Shown: positions 18,462 to 26,989, counted from the stretch's first letter. The stretch: DNA of 64,000 nucleotides from Pseudoprevotella muciniphila (GCF_003265305.2 NZ_CP033459.1:1860001-1924000); one strand, 5' to 3'. Translations and numbers: made by a program. The notes: generated by a model from the letters alone, not told the origin.

Positions 18462-19727
18462 ATGAAAAAATATATAATGTCATTGGCAGTGGTTCTTCTC
18501 GCTGCGTTCGGACTGACATCATGTCACGACGATTTTAATGACACTCCGGAATATCCGTTTAACAATACTTACGGCGTTTGGCAGTCGCTTAATGCTGACA
18601 ACGGCACGAACAACTATTACGTGGTTTGCACCAAGAGAAGCACAGGCGAAGATATCATCTACGTGGTTCGCCAGAACATAGCAACAGGCGAGGTACGCAC
18701 CCTCTTTGTAGGCGATGTAGAACAATATGACAAGACCATCGGTCTGCTCACTGCAAGCGCACCGACATCCTATTTCGGTGATGGCGAAAACGGCACCGAC
18801 TCGCTTGAAACAGTGGCTTATTTAGCAGTGCAGAGCAATGGTGTAACGAGAACACTGCAACTTATTGATGAAACTGGCATTGAGGTAATACAGGAAGTTA
18901 CCCCGACGAACGTTCTGCCTACCATTGCAGGCTATTGGGATGCGTATGATGATGAAACAGGCAACATGATTATTCTCGACCTCTATGAGGACAGCACAGC
19001 CGTGGTTAATCTCAATGTAGGTGACAACTATGCCCTTGCTGATTATGAATATGGAAATGGACAGGGCTCGGTAACTGACGAGAATGGCAATACCGCTACA
19101 CTCGCATTCAACAAAGACTATCAACTCGTGGCAACTGCGAACGGTGCAACTATGGTGGTAGATCCTTACACCAGCGAATCGCAGCCCGAACAGTTCGAGG
19201 CAGCAGGTTCTGCACTCATCGTTTGCCCGCAATGGACAGAAATCGAAGAACCGGCACGAGTACAGATTGAGGTTTCTACATCTATACCTAACCACTACCG
19301 TCTTGTTTCACCATTCTATGCAATGGAGCCCGACTATGCAGATGAAGGCTACCATATCGAGTTCTATTATGATGCAGCAACAGGCGAATTCACAATGGAT
19401 GAAGGCATGTACTACATTGGTGAGAAATATCAAGGTAACGATGTATTCTTGTACTACTATCCTTCAACCTATCCACAATATAATTATCTTGAGAACGAAG
19501 GTAATGTCTTCGTGATTACCTCATTGTGGGGTCATGGAAATTCACTTTGGTCGCCAATGCCTATCACATTCATGTGGGACGATGGTTTCCCCGGTGCAGA
19601 AGCAACTCCGAAACTCCAGCCCGCGAAGAAGGCTCCAAGACGCCAGATGAAGAGAAGTCTCGGCAAGAAGGTGAAGACAATTTCTCCGAAAGTGCTCGAC
19701 ACACCTGTAAATATTACAGTGAAATAA
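18462..19727 (+). CDS. Predicted surface lipoprotein of unknown function, third gene of a SusCD operon
   Basis: 421 residues. The lipoprotein signal ends LTSC (Cys21), followed by HDDFND, an acidic stretch like the Bacteroidetes lipoprotein export signal, so surface exposure is likely. The body is rich in Asp, Tyr, Thr and Asn with beta-type repeats (VVRQNIATGEVRTLFVGD, TAVVNLNVGDNYALADY); no catalytic motif is seen. The last 45 residues are strongly basic (AKKAPRRQMKRSLGKKVK), in contrast to the acidic body. It lies 90 bp after susD and before a strong terminator. By position it may be a ligand-binding accessory protein, but I do not recognise the family. Confidence 0.7.
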   Translation: MKKYIMSLAVVLLAAFGLTSCHDDFNDTPEYPFNNTYGVWQSLNADNGTNNYYVVCTKRSTGEDIIYVVRQNIATGEVRTLFVGDVEQYDKTIGLLTASAPTSYFGDGENGTDSLETVAYLAVQSNGVTRTLQLIDETGIEVIQEVTPTNVLPTIAGYWDAYDDETGNMIILDLYEDSTAVVNLNVGDNYALADYEYGNGQGSVTDENGNTATLAFNKDYQLVATANGATMVVDPYTSESQPEQFEAAGSALIVCPQWTEIEEPARVQIEVSTSIPNHYRLVSPFYAMEPDYADEGYHIEFYYDAATGEFTMDEGMYYIGEKYQGNDVFLYYYPSTYPQYNYLENEGNVFVITSLWGHGNSLWSPMPITFMWDDGFPGAEATPKLQPAKKAPRRQMKRSLGKKVKTISPKVLDTPVNITVK

Positions 19728-19753
19728 GATTGTCGAACAGATAAATATCAAGC

Positions 19754-19790
19754 AAAGAGGTGAACGCTCATCGGAGGTGTTCACCTCTTT
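19754..19790 (+). terminator. Terminator of the SusCD-lipoprotein operon
   Basis: AAAGAGGTGAAC (19754-19765) and GTTCACCTCTTT (19779-19790) form a perfect 12-bp stem with a 13-nt loop. It lies 27 bp past the lipoprotein stop. The T-run is short, within the stem's 3' arm. Confidence 0.75.
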
Positions 19791-19812
19791 ACGCATATTC
19801 AGGCAAACAGGT

Positions 19813-19839
19813 CGGAGTATTCGGAGTGTTCGGAGTGTT
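19813..19839. repeat. Three tandem copies of a 9-bp unit
   Basis: CGGAGTATT-CGGAGTGTT-CGGAGTGTT, followed at 19850 by a partial fourth copy (AGAGTGTTC) after a small TCTGA-ATAA-TCAGA hairpin. It lies between a terminator and the next promoter, outside any gene. Confidence 0.6.
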
Positions 19840-19920
19840 CTGAATAATCAGAGTGTTCCGATTTGTACTTCTCTTTAACAACTTTCTTTACTGTCGTCGG
19901 GCAGTTAAGATAGGTTTTTG

Positions 19921-19928
19921 TAATTTTG
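19921..19928 (+). promoter_or_regulatory. -7 element just upstream of the TauE/SafE gene
   Basis: TAATTTTG matches TAnnTTTG. It ends only 8 bp before the chosen ATG (19937), so the start of transcription would fall at or next to the start codon: a nearly leaderless message. The -33 region is not convincing. Confidence 0.45.
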
Positions 19929-19936
19929 CAGCCGAA

Positions 19937-20773
19937 ATGACAGTATTTGAATTCTCTATCATCCTCCTCATCGGTGCTTACTGCGCCGGTCTGCTCGGTT
20001 CGCTTACGGGGCTTGGCGGGGGCGTGATAGTCATTCCGTTGCTCACGCTCTGCCTTGGTGTGAACTTCCAGTATGCCATTGGCGGTGCGTTGGTGGCAAG
20101 CATAGCCACGAGCAGCGGGTCGGGCAGTGCCTACGTCAAGGAGGGCATTACGAACATCCGCCTCGGCATGTTCCTCGAGATAGCCACCAGTTTGGGTGCA
20201 GTGATAGGCGCTTTGGTGGCTGTATGGCTCAATAACAATATCATTGCCGTTATCTTCGGCATTGTCTTGATCATGACCGCCGTGAACCAGCAGCGCCGCA
20301 AGTCGGACCACGAAGGCGTGAAGGGTTCGGAAATGGCGCGCAGACTGAAACTATATGGCGAATACCCGCTCAAGGACGGCACGCTGAAGCCCTATGAACT
20401 CACTAATGTGGGAGGTGGGTTCAGCATGATGGTTGTGGCAGGTGCGCTCAGCGGCATACTCGGCATAGGCAGTGGGGTGCTGAAGGTGTTGGCGATGGAC
20501 AATATCATGAAGGTTCCTTTCAAGGTGAGTACCACGACGAGCAACTTCATGATAGGTGTAACGGCTGTAACGAGTGCCGTTATCTACCTGCAACGCGGCA
20601 ATATAGAGCCTGGCATCGCTTTTCCGGTGCTTATAGGCGTGCTGGCAGGGGCTTTGACAGGGGCGCGCCTACTCAAACGTCTTGATGTCAGCCTGCTGCG
20701 CAGAATCTTCAGCGTAGCCATCGTCCTTGTGGCAATCAACATGATATACAACGGTTTTTCCGGTAAGTTCTGA
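19937..20773 (+). CDS. TauE/SafE family sulfite or anion exporter
   Basis: Polytopic membrane protein of the TauE/SafE family, whose members move sulfite, sulfoacetate or related anions. Duplicated family signatures are visible: LLGSLTGLGGGVIVIPLLTL near the N-terminus, and LSGILGIGSGVLKVLAMDNI in the second half; around eight hydrophobic helices. The ATG at 19937 (MTVFEFSIILL) opens directly into helix 1; an upstream ATG at 19853 would add 28 residues ahead of the promoter-like box and is rejected. It is followed by a DUF1634 gene, a common pairing. The actual substrate is unknown. Confidence 0.88.
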   Translation: MTVFEFSIILLIGAYCAGLLGSLTGLGGGVIVIPLLTLCLGVNFQYAIGGALVASIATSSGSGSAYVKEGITNIRLGMFLEIATSLGAVIGALVAVWLNNNIIAVIFGIVLIMTAVNQQRRKSDHEGVKGSEMARRLKLYGEYPLKDGTLKPYELTNVGGGFSMMVVAGALSGILGIGSGVLKVLAMDNIMKVPFKVSTTTSNFMIGVTAVTSAVIYLQRGNIEPGIAFPVLIGVLAGALTGARLLKRLDVSLLRRIFSVAIVLVAINMIYNGFSGKF

Positions 20774-20810
20774 CGAAAGGATACATCCATAAGAAAACAG
20801 AAAAGAAATT

Positions 20811-21185
20811 TTGGCACAAAAACGCGACATAAAGAAACTTATAGGAAACACCCTGCGATGGGGCGTAACGATAGCCTGCGCCATAGCCCTTGTCGGTGGC
20901 GGCATCTATCTCTTTCAGCATGGGGGCGACCCTGTGAAGGATTACAGCCTTTTCGATGCCTCACATCCCGACTATTCTACGTTGGGGGGCATCTTTGGCG
21001 GGTTCTTTAACTTCAAGGCAGCGGGTATCATACAGGTGGGCGTCATAGCCCTGCTCCTCACACCCATCATGCGCGTGCTCCTCTCGCTCATCGATTTCCT
21101 GCATGAGCGCGACTGGCTCTATGCTTTCATTACGAGTGTGGTGCTCGCCATTATCTTCGTCAACAGTATCTCCTCGCCAACATAA
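20811..21185 (+). CDS. DUF1634 membrane protein, TauE/SafE partner
   Basis: 124-residue membrane protein with three hydrophobic segments (about 19-35, 68-88, 100-118), matching DUF1634 proteins that usually follow TauE/SafE genes and probably work with them. The reading frame has no ATG before the first helix, so the TTG at 20811 is the likely start. The motif LLTPIMRVLLSLIDFLHERDW is characteristic. It lies 37 bp after the exporter gene. Confidence 0.8.
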   Translation: MAQKRDIKKLIGNTLRWGVTIACAIALVGGGIYLFQHGGDPVKDYSLFDASHPDYSTLGGIFGGFFNFKAAGIIQVGVIALLLTPIMRVLLSLIDFLHERDWLYAFITSVVLAIIFVNSISSPT

Positions 21186-21221
21186 AGTAAGAAAGAAACT
21201 ACAAACTCTCAACTTTCAACT

Positions 21222-22286
21222 ATGTACGTCGCCATCTACCTCTCCATCATGGTCATCGTTGCTTTCCTTGGTTTCGCGGAAAGCGACGAGGATGAAGGTG
21301 TGGCACTGAGGCGGAAGTACATCATTTACGGGGTTATAGTTCTCCTGCTCACATTCCTGGCGGGATTGCGACCGATAGGCATTGACAACGACGGTGAAGC
21401 ATACGTCCGTTATTTCAACGGGTTAATAGACTACGACTTCGAGGTGGAATTGTCGTTCGACATGATTGCCGCCATCTCAAAATTCATATCCGACTCGCCC
21501 GTTGTGCTTTTCCTGATCTATGCCCTCCTTGCCATACCCCTGAAGGGCTTCGCCATAACGCGCCTCACGAAGTTCGTCTTTGTCAGCCTGATGGTGTGGA
21601 TGTCAAACTTCTTCATCTTGCAGGACGTCACGCAGATACGTGCTGCCGTAGCAACGGCATCCTTTCTGATGGGACTTCATTTCTACCTGAAAAAGCAGTG
21701 GCCCGTCTTCCTTTTGTTTGTAGCCGTTTCCATATTTTTTCATACCTCTGCGGTGCTTTTCCTGATGGTGCTGTTCTTCAGCAACAAACCGCTGTCAAAT
21801 ATGGCGCGTTGGATATTGGCAGTGCCGCCAATTATAGGTATGGCAATGGCGCTGATGAAAGTTGACCTTGTCGTGGCGCTGCCTATAGACTATGTGCAGA
21901 ACAAGGTCGAGATTTACGAAGAACTGCGCGACACGGGAGTTATGGGCGATGAAATCAATGTGTTGAACATCGTTTTCCTGCTCAGGATAATGACCTACTA
22001 CTTCCTGCTGTGGAAGTACAAGGTGGTGGAAGAGCAGGGCAAGTATGTGTCGCTCTTCCTGAAACTCTATATGTTCTCGCTCTTCTTCTTTACGGCGCTC
22101 GCCTTCTTCCCCGTGGCAGCCTTCCGTGTGAGCGAAATGTTCGGTGTGGTGGAAATCGTGTTGTTGCCCTGTGTGATTTATGCTTTCGAACAGAAGTTTG
22201 CAGGAAAACTCTTTATCACAATATATGCCTTTGCATACGTTATATATAATATATTCGTTGGCGAATTGCTCGATCTGACGATGTAA
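21222..22286 (+). CDS. EpsG-family (Wzy-like) polysaccharide polymerase
   Basis: 354-residue membrane protein with about ten helices. It resembles EpsG/Wzy-type proteins that polymerise exopolysaccharide or O-antigen repeat units on the periplasmic face. Supporting features are the early GLRPIGIDNDGEAYVRYF loop, the WMSNFFILQDVTQIRAAVA motif with conserved Arg, and the FFHTSAVLFL motif, all seen in EpsG proteins. It is followed at 29 bp by a flippase and two glycosyltransferases, which supports the assignment. No initiating sugar-phosphate transferase is nearby. Confidence 0.75.
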   Translation: MYVAIYLSIMVIVAFLGFAESDEDEGVALRRKYIIYGVIVLLLTFLAGLRPIGIDNDGEAYVRYFNGLIDYDFEVELSFDMIAAISKFISDSPVVLFLIYALLAIPLKGFAITRLTKFVFVSLMVWMSNFFILQDVTQIRAAVATASFLMGLHFYLKKQWPVFLLFVAVSIFFHTSAVLFLMVLFFSNKPLSNMARWILAVPPIIGMAMALMKVDLVVALPIDYVQNKVEIYEELRDTGVMGDEINVLNIVFLLRIMTYYFLLWKYKVVEEQGKYVSLFLKLYMFSLFFFTALAFFPVAAFRVSEMFGVVEIVLLPCVIYAFEQKFAGKLFITIYAFAYVIYNIFVGELLDLTM

Positions 22287-22315
22287 ATCGAGGAGAATAG
22301 CACAAGAGTTTTACC

Positions 22316-23680
22316 ATGACACGAACCCTGCAAAGCCTGAAAGCAAAACTGCCCAAAGATGGTCGCAGCAGAAAAATGCTGAAGAACATCATTGCCGGCT
22401 TTTTCATCAAGGGATGGTCCGGGGTGGTACACCTGCTTTCGGTGCCGCTCCTGATAGCCGTGTTGGGCGACTATGTGAACGGGCTCTGGATGATTCTCAG
22501 CACCATACTCCTTCAGATGGATGCCTTTGACCTCGGGCTGGGTAATAGTCTGCGCAACCGCCTGGCGGAATACGTGGCGAAGGACGAATGGGAACACGCC
22601 AGGCAGGCCGTAACGACCACGCTCTGTCTGATAACCATGATTATGATACCATTGGTCATCATCCTTGAGGTGGCACTCCTCTTTGGTGCAGATGGCTATG
22701 AATTGCTGAATGCGAATCCGGCAAAGGTAAACGACCTCAATGCCACGCTCCATGTATTCGTCATTTTTCTCGGGTGCAACTTCATAATGAAGAACATAGG
22801 CAGCATCTATCTCGGACTGCAACTGCCGGCAGTCAACAATTTCCTTGTCGTCATGGGGCAGACCCTCGGCATAGCAGGTGTGTTCATTCTGATGTTGGTG
22901 AATAAGGATGTAACCCTCTTGCAGGTTTGTCTCTGCTGCGCAGGAGCACCCGTGTTGACTTATCTGCTGGCGTTCCCTGTTACTTTCATAAGATACCCGC
23001 AGTTGCGGCCCCGAATTGGCGCATTCCGGCGCTCCATGGTGCGTCATCTCTTCTCGAAGGGCGTCAACTTCTTCGTGCTTCAGGCCTCGGGAAACATCAT
23101 CTTCCTTGCAGCATCGCCTATCATAGCAAACCTCGTCAATCCTGCTGCCGTAACACCTTTTCAGGTGTCGAACAGGTATTTCTCCGTGGTGCTGATGATA
23201 CTCTATGTGATTTTTGCGCCCATGTGGTCCGCTACGACCGACGCCTTCACGCGGCGCGACTTCGGCTGGATAAAGTCGAGCATGCACAAGTTGCGCCTTG
23301 TGGTCCTCTGTTTGTTGGCGTTGTTGGTGTTTATGGTCATCGTATCGCCCTACGTTTACAGGCTTTGGGTAGGCAGTGCGGTAGCTGGTAGCATCGACTT
23401 CTCGCTGACCATACTCATGGGCATCTACACCTTCGTACTCATCTACAGTCTCTATTACGCCAACGCGCTCTACGGTATCGGGCGCATCAGGATGCAGACG
23501 TACGTTACCCTTGCCGAAGCCGTCTGCTTCGTGCCGCTTGCGCTCATTCTGGGCAGGACGATGGGGCTTAACGGCATTGTTATCACGCTGATTTTCGTCA
23601 ACATTCCCTGTGCCATTACCAACAGAATACAATACGAAAAGATTATGTCGGGTAAGGCGCGTGGCATCTGGTTTAAGTAA
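22316..23680 (+). CDS. Wzx-like polysaccharide flippase (MOP superfamily)
   Basis: 454-residue membrane protein with about 12-14 helices, of the oligosaccharide/polysaccharide flippase type that turns lipid-linked repeat units to the periplasm. The N-terminal IIAGFFIKGWSGVVHLLSVPL and the following LGDYVNGLWMILSTI are typical of this family in Bacteroidetes. The stop codon is directly followed by the ATG of the next glycosyltransferase, indicating one operon. The opposite strand carries a 508-codon open frame here, judged spurious. Confidence 0.82.
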   Translation: MTRTLQSLKAKLPKDGRSRKMLKNIIAGFFIKGWSGVVHLLSVPLLIAVLGDYVNGLWMILSTILLQMDAFDLGLGNSLRNRLAEYVAKDEWEHARQAVTTTLCLITMIMIPLVIILEVALLFGADGYELLNANPAKVNDLNATLHVFVIFLGCNFIMKNIGSIYLGLQLPAVNNFLVVMGQTLGIAGVFILMLVNKDVTLLQVCLCCAGAPVLTYLLAFPVTFIRYPQLRPRIGAFRRSMVRHLFSKGVNFFVLQASGNIIFLAASPIIANLVNPAAVTPFQVSNRYFSVVLMILYVIFAPMWSATTDAFTRRDFGWIKSSMHKLRLVVLCLLALLVFMVIVSPYVYRLWVGSAVAGSIDFSLTILMGIYTFVLIYSLYYANALYGIGRIRMQTYVTLAEAVCFVPLALILGRTMGLNGIVITLIFVNIPCAITNRIQYEKIMSGKARGIWFK

Positions 23681-24559
23681 ATGAAGTCTATGACAAAATC
23701 GCAAGTAATATATCAGTACCGTTTGCTGGGAGTGGTTACGCTATACAATCCCGACTGCACAGAAGCCGCAGAAAATATAAAGCGGTATATCACCGACCTG
23801 GACATGCTCATCGTATGGGACAACTCCCCTCTGGAGAATAATCTCAAGGCAGAAGTTCTGAATCTTCTCGGCGATGAGGCAGAAAAGGTGGTTTGGCACG
23901 GAGACGGTCAGAACACATGTATCGCTCCCGCTATCAACTTTGCGATGAAGTATGCAAAGGAAAAGAGCTTTGACCTGCTTCTCATCATGGACCAGGACAG
24001 CAGGTGGAAAAAATTTTCTGACTATCGGAAGGAAGTGGAGGCACTATACCAAAAACAAGCTATGGTGTTCGCGCCATACGTAGAAGGTTGTGATACATTC
24101 GAGATAACAAACCCGGAACAAAAACGCCTGCTTTTTATCAATTCTGGCACCATCATACCCACAAAAATCCTCGAAGTCATCGGTGAAATTGACGAAAAAG
24201 CCTTCCCCCTCGATGCCATTGACTACGACATGGCTCTCAGTGTGAGAGAAAAGGGGTATGAAGTAGTCTGTCTAACAAATCTCAGGTTAATCCACACCTT
24301 AGGCCAGCCGCAACGCATGGGACTTTTCAAAATCCGTACCAATAACTATAACAGTGAGAGGCTCTACGGCATTGTGCGCTCGCACGTGATATGCTATCGC
24401 AAACATCGTGCACAGGCTGTGAAAGAATACAGGAGAACTTTCTTTAAGAAATTTTATTTCTACATTCCCATGCGGATACTGTTGGCTGAGCCTGAAAAAC
24501 TGAGCAGATTAAAAGCGCACATAAAGGGCTTAATAAGTGGCTATAAGTATCCTTTATGA
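23681..24559 (+). CDS. Family 2 glycosyltransferase, rhamnosyltransferase-like
   Basis: 292-residue cytoplasmic GT-A enzyme. LGVVTLYNPD at the N-terminus and LLLIMDQDSRW (the DxD-like metal/nucleotide site in its DQDS form) place it with GT2 rhamnosyltransferase-like proteins. FINSGTIIPTKIL and DAIDYDMALSVREKGYEVV form the acceptor-side half. The ATG follows the wzx stop with no gap; a second ATG three codons later is also possible. Donor sugar cannot be told from sequence. It should add a sugar to the repeat unit exported by the upstream flippase. Confidence 0.85.
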   Translation: MKSMTKSQVIYQYRLLGVVTLYNPDCTEAAENIKRYITDLDMLIVWDNSPLENNLKAEVLNLLGDEAEKVVWHGDGQNTCIAPAINFAMKYAKEKSFDLLLIMDQDSRWKKFSDYRKEVEALYQKQAMVFAPYVEGCDTFEITNPEQKRLLFINSGTIIPTKILEVIGEIDEKAFPLDAIDYDMALSVREKGYEVVCLTNLRLIHTLGQPQRMGLFKIRTNNYNSERLYGIVRSHVICYRKHRAQAVKEYRRTFFKKFYFYIPMRILLAEPEKLSRLKAHIKGLISGYKYPL

Positions 24560-24577
24560 GAAAATAGTCCCCATTTC

Positions 24578-24610
24578 TTTGTTTTTTTAGTTGCAAAATG
24601 CTTACCTTTG
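24578..24610 (+). promoter_or_regulatory. Promoter upstream of the second glycosyltransferase
   Basis: TTTG (24578-24581), 21-bp spacer, TACCTTTG (24603-24610). Start expected near 24617, giving a leader of about 190 nt before 24805. The rest of 24611-24804 shows no gene or clear hairpin. Confidence 0.75.
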
Positions 24611-24804
24611 CGGGCGTTTTGCGCTTTGCTGCACCGAAAAAACTTCGGATAGACAAAATAATAGACGAAACAGGCGTTTTTTTGTACGGACAACAAAATA
24701 AATACGTTAAACTTCGTTAATAAATATATGAAGTATCTTTTGAAAGATTTGCCTTCCATTGTTTCTTTTTGAGAGATGAGTGGATTTGCATATTAGTAGA
24801 AATT

Positions 24805-25509
24805 ATGATATCAGTTTGTGTAGCAACACTGAATGGAGAGAAATACATCAAGCAACAGCTTTCCTCCATCATCAGCCAGCTGGGCGAGGGTGATGAGGTG
24901 ATACTGTCGGACGATGGTTCGACAGACGGCACTCTCGAAGAGGTGAAATCCCTCGGTTCGCCTCTCATCCGTGTGGTGGAAGGTCCAAGAAAAGGTGTAA
25001 TAAAAAACTTTGAAAATGCCATAAAGCAGAGTCAGGGTGATTACATCTTTCTTGCGGACCAGGATGATGTCTGGATGGAAAACAAAGTGGAGGTCATGCT
25101 CCGTGAGCTTGAGAACGCCACTTGTGTGGTCAGCGACTGCGTTGTGGTGGACGAAGAACTCTCCGTGATATCAGATTCTTTCTACAAGGTCAACGGCACG
25201 CGTTTCGGACGGTTCTACAATACCGTTTGTAAGAATGGCTACCTCGGTTGCTGCATGGCTTTCAGAAGAGAACTGATTTCCAAGGCACTGCCCATTCCTG
25301 ATGAAATAGCAACGCACGACGGGTGGTTTGGAAACGTAGCAGCCTATTTCTACACAGTGAAATTTATTGATGACAAACTCATACTGTTTCGGCGTCATCC
25401 CGGAAACAATTCAACAACGGCTTCTGCAAGCAAAAATGGTTTATTTAAGCGATTAGGCTTCCGGTGGGATATTATCAAGAACATTCGGAAACTGAAGCGC
25501 AGCAAATAA
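24805..25509 (+). CDS. Family 2 glycosyltransferase
   Basis: 234-residue GT-A enzyme from the ATG at 24805, where the family fold begins at once (MISVCVATLNGEKYIKQQL). Donor-site motifs VILSDDGSTDGTLEEV and FLADQDDVWMENKVE are classic GT2; NGYLGCCMAFRREL follows in the acceptor half. An upstream in-frame ATG at 24769 would add 12 residues outside the fold. It has its own promoter, separating it from the wzx operon, but it probably acts on the same glycan. Acceptor and sugar unknown. Confidence 0.85.
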   Translation: MISVCVATLNGEKYIKQQLSSIISQLGEGDEVILSDDGSTDGTLEEVKSLGSPLIRVVEGPRKGVIKNFENAIKQSQGDYIFLADQDDVWMENKVEVMLRELENATCVVSDCVVVDEELSVISDSFYKVNGTRFGRFYNTVCKNGYLGCCMAFRRELISKALPIPDEIATHDGWFGNVAAYFYTVKFIDDKLILFRRHPGNNSTTASASKNGLFKRLGFRWDIIKNIRKLKRSK

Positions 25510-25558
25510 AGTTGTCCACTCAGGATAAAAGTAGGTAGCGTACTAATTTTTGCATATC

Positions 25559-26692
25559 ATGTCAGTCGAAATAAGAAAAGTAACTACAAAGAAAGAACTC
25601 AAACGTTTCATCCGTTTCAATTACGAACTCTATAAGGGTAATCCTTATAGTGTGCCTGACCTCTATGAGGACATCAGAGACACATTCTCCAAAGAAAAGA
25701 ATGCTGCACTCGAGTTCTGCGAGGCAGAGTATTTCCTTGCATATAGGGAAGGGAAAATCGTGGGGCGCGTGGCTGCCATCATCAACAAGCGTGCGAACGA
25801 AGCATGGAACCAGAAAATCGTTCGTTTCGGATGGATTGACTTTATCGACGACCTTGAAGTAAGTACGGCACTCATCGACACAGTGAAACAGTGGGGACGC
25901 GAACGTGGTATGACCGAAATACAGGGACCGCTCGGCTTTACCGACATGGACGCAGAAGGTATGCTCGTCGAGGGCTTCGACCAAATCTCCACCATGGCCA
26001 CCATTTACAATTACGACTATTATCCCCGCCATATCGAGCAGATGGGGATGGAAAAAGCCGCCGACTGGGTGGAGATGAAACTCTACGTGCCCGATGCCAT
26101 ACCCGAAAAACATCAGCGCATAGCGAAAATTGTGTGCGAAAAATACGGTCTGCATATCGTAAAACTCAACAGCAAGAAGAAAATACGAGAATCGGGCATA
26201 GCACACGAGATTTTCCGTCTCATCAACGAAGCCTTCAAACCACTCTTCGGCTACAGCGAGATGACAGAAAAGCAAATCGACCAATATGTCAAGACTTATC
26301 TGCCCATACTAGACCTCCGCATGGTTACCCTTGTGCAGAACGACAAGGACGAACTTGTGGCTGTCGGCATCTCGATGGCGTCGCTCTCCGTGGCCCTGCA
26401 AAAGGCGAAAGGCAAACTCTTCCCCTTCGGATGGTGGCACCTCGCTAAAGCGCTCTTCTGGAAACGCCCGGACAACCTTGACCTGCTTCTCGTGGCTGTG
26501 CGACCTGACTATCAGAAAAAAGGCGCCAATGCTTTGCTTTTCACCGACCTTATCCCCGTCTATCAGAAGATGGGTTTCAGATATGCCGAGAGCAATCCTG
26601 AACTGGAAAGCAATGCTAATGTGCAAAACCAATGGCAGTACTTCGATAGCGAAGTGCACAAACGCCGCCGTTGCTTCAAACAGGAACTCTGA
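25559..26692 (+). CDS. GNAT-like acyltransferase of unknown substrate
   Basis: 377-residue cytoplasmic protein. The start at 25559 gives MSVEIRKVTTKKELKRFI. Two regions look like halves of a GNAT fold: residues 30-140 (YFLAYREGKIVGRVAAIIN) and 230-360, where LLLVAVRPDYQKKGANALLFTDLI resembles the acetyl-CoA pyrophosphate loop (V-R-P-x-Y-Q-K-K-G). IQGPLGFTDMDAEGMLVEGF is a strongly patterned segment I associate with this Bacteroidales family. It lies 50 bp after the glycosyltransferase gene, but polysaccharide modification is only one possibility. Confidence 0.65.
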   Translation: MSVEIRKVTTKKELKRFIRFNYELYKGNPYSVPDLYEDIRDTFSKEKNAALEFCEAEYFLAYREGKIVGRVAAIINKRANEAWNQKIVRFGWIDFIDDLEVSTALIDTVKQWGRERGMTEIQGPLGFTDMDAEGMLVEGFDQISTMATIYNYDYYPRHIEQMGMEKAADWVEMKLYVPDAIPEKHQRIAKIVCEKYGLHIVKLNSKKKIRESGIAHEIFRLINEAFKPLFGYSEMTEKQIDQYVKTYLPILDLRMVTLVQNDKDELVAVGISMASLSVALQKAKGKLFPFGWWHLAKALFWKRPDNLDLLLVAVRPDYQKKGANALLFTDLIPVYQKMGFRYAESNPELESNANVQNQWQYFDSEVHKRRRCFKQEL

Positions 26693-26856
26693 GTAAAATA
26701 CGTAGCGGGTATATAATGTGCAGAAAAATGTGAAGTTTAAACATAAAACCTGCGTTTCAGTAAGTAAAAATAGTTGTTGGACGAAAGCATACCAATTACA
26801 CGCAACTATAGAAGTCTCTCAAAGACGTAACAAAAACAAAGTTCTACCTCAATAAG

Positions 26857-26886
26857 AAAATCCTGCCCTATAAGGACAGGATTTCT
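26857..26886 (-). terminator. Terminator after tRNA-Gln
   Basis: AAATCCTG with CC (from 26858) pairs with GG and CAGGATTT (to 26884), with a small A bulge, then TTTTCTTATT on the minus strand. It lies just past the tRNA and may also stop plus-strand transcription from the GNAT-like gene. Confidence 0.7.
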
Positions 26887-26891
26887 TTGAG

Positions 26892-26962
26892 TTGTTCCAC
26901 TCCGATTCGAACGGGGACAGACAGTACCAAAAACTGTAGTGCTACCATTACACCATGGAACA
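26892..26962 (-). tRNA. tRNA-Gln (UUG)
   Basis: 71 nt including discriminator A; CCA is not encoded. Acceptor TGTTCCA pairs with TGGAACA. The anticodon arm is ACAGT-TTTTGGT-ACTGT, placing TTG at 34-36 (Gln). The D arm is GTGT-AATGGTA-GCAC and the T loop is TTCGAAT. The T stem CCCCG/CGGAG contains one C-A mismatch. A -7 promoter box lies upstream and a terminator downstream, so it looks like a functional single-gene unit. Confidence 0.93.
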
Positions 26963-26981
26963 ATCCGTTGCTTTTGCGCTG

Positions 26982-26989
26982 CAAAATTA
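26982..26989 (-). promoter_or_regulatory. -7 element for tRNA-Gln
   Basis: TAATTTTG on the minus strand, about 20 bp before the tRNA 5' end, matching TAnnTTTG. Confidence 0.5.

Noticed and set aside
19799-20311. 170-codon minus-strand frame over the 9-bp repeats and TauE start
   Set aside because: Its C-terminus simply translates the repeats (SEHSEHSEYS); the opposite frame is a clear TauE/SafE protein.
22178-23704. 508-codon open frame on the minus strand opposite the flippase gene
   Set aside because: Its translation is rich in His, Gln, Arg and Glu with no domain. It exists because the plus-strand flippase, with clear membrane helices, excludes stops in that register.
25562-26284. 240-codon minus-strand frame opposite the GNAT-like gene
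   Set aside because: A shadow of the plus-strand coding sequence; Phe/His/Val-rich without family motifs.
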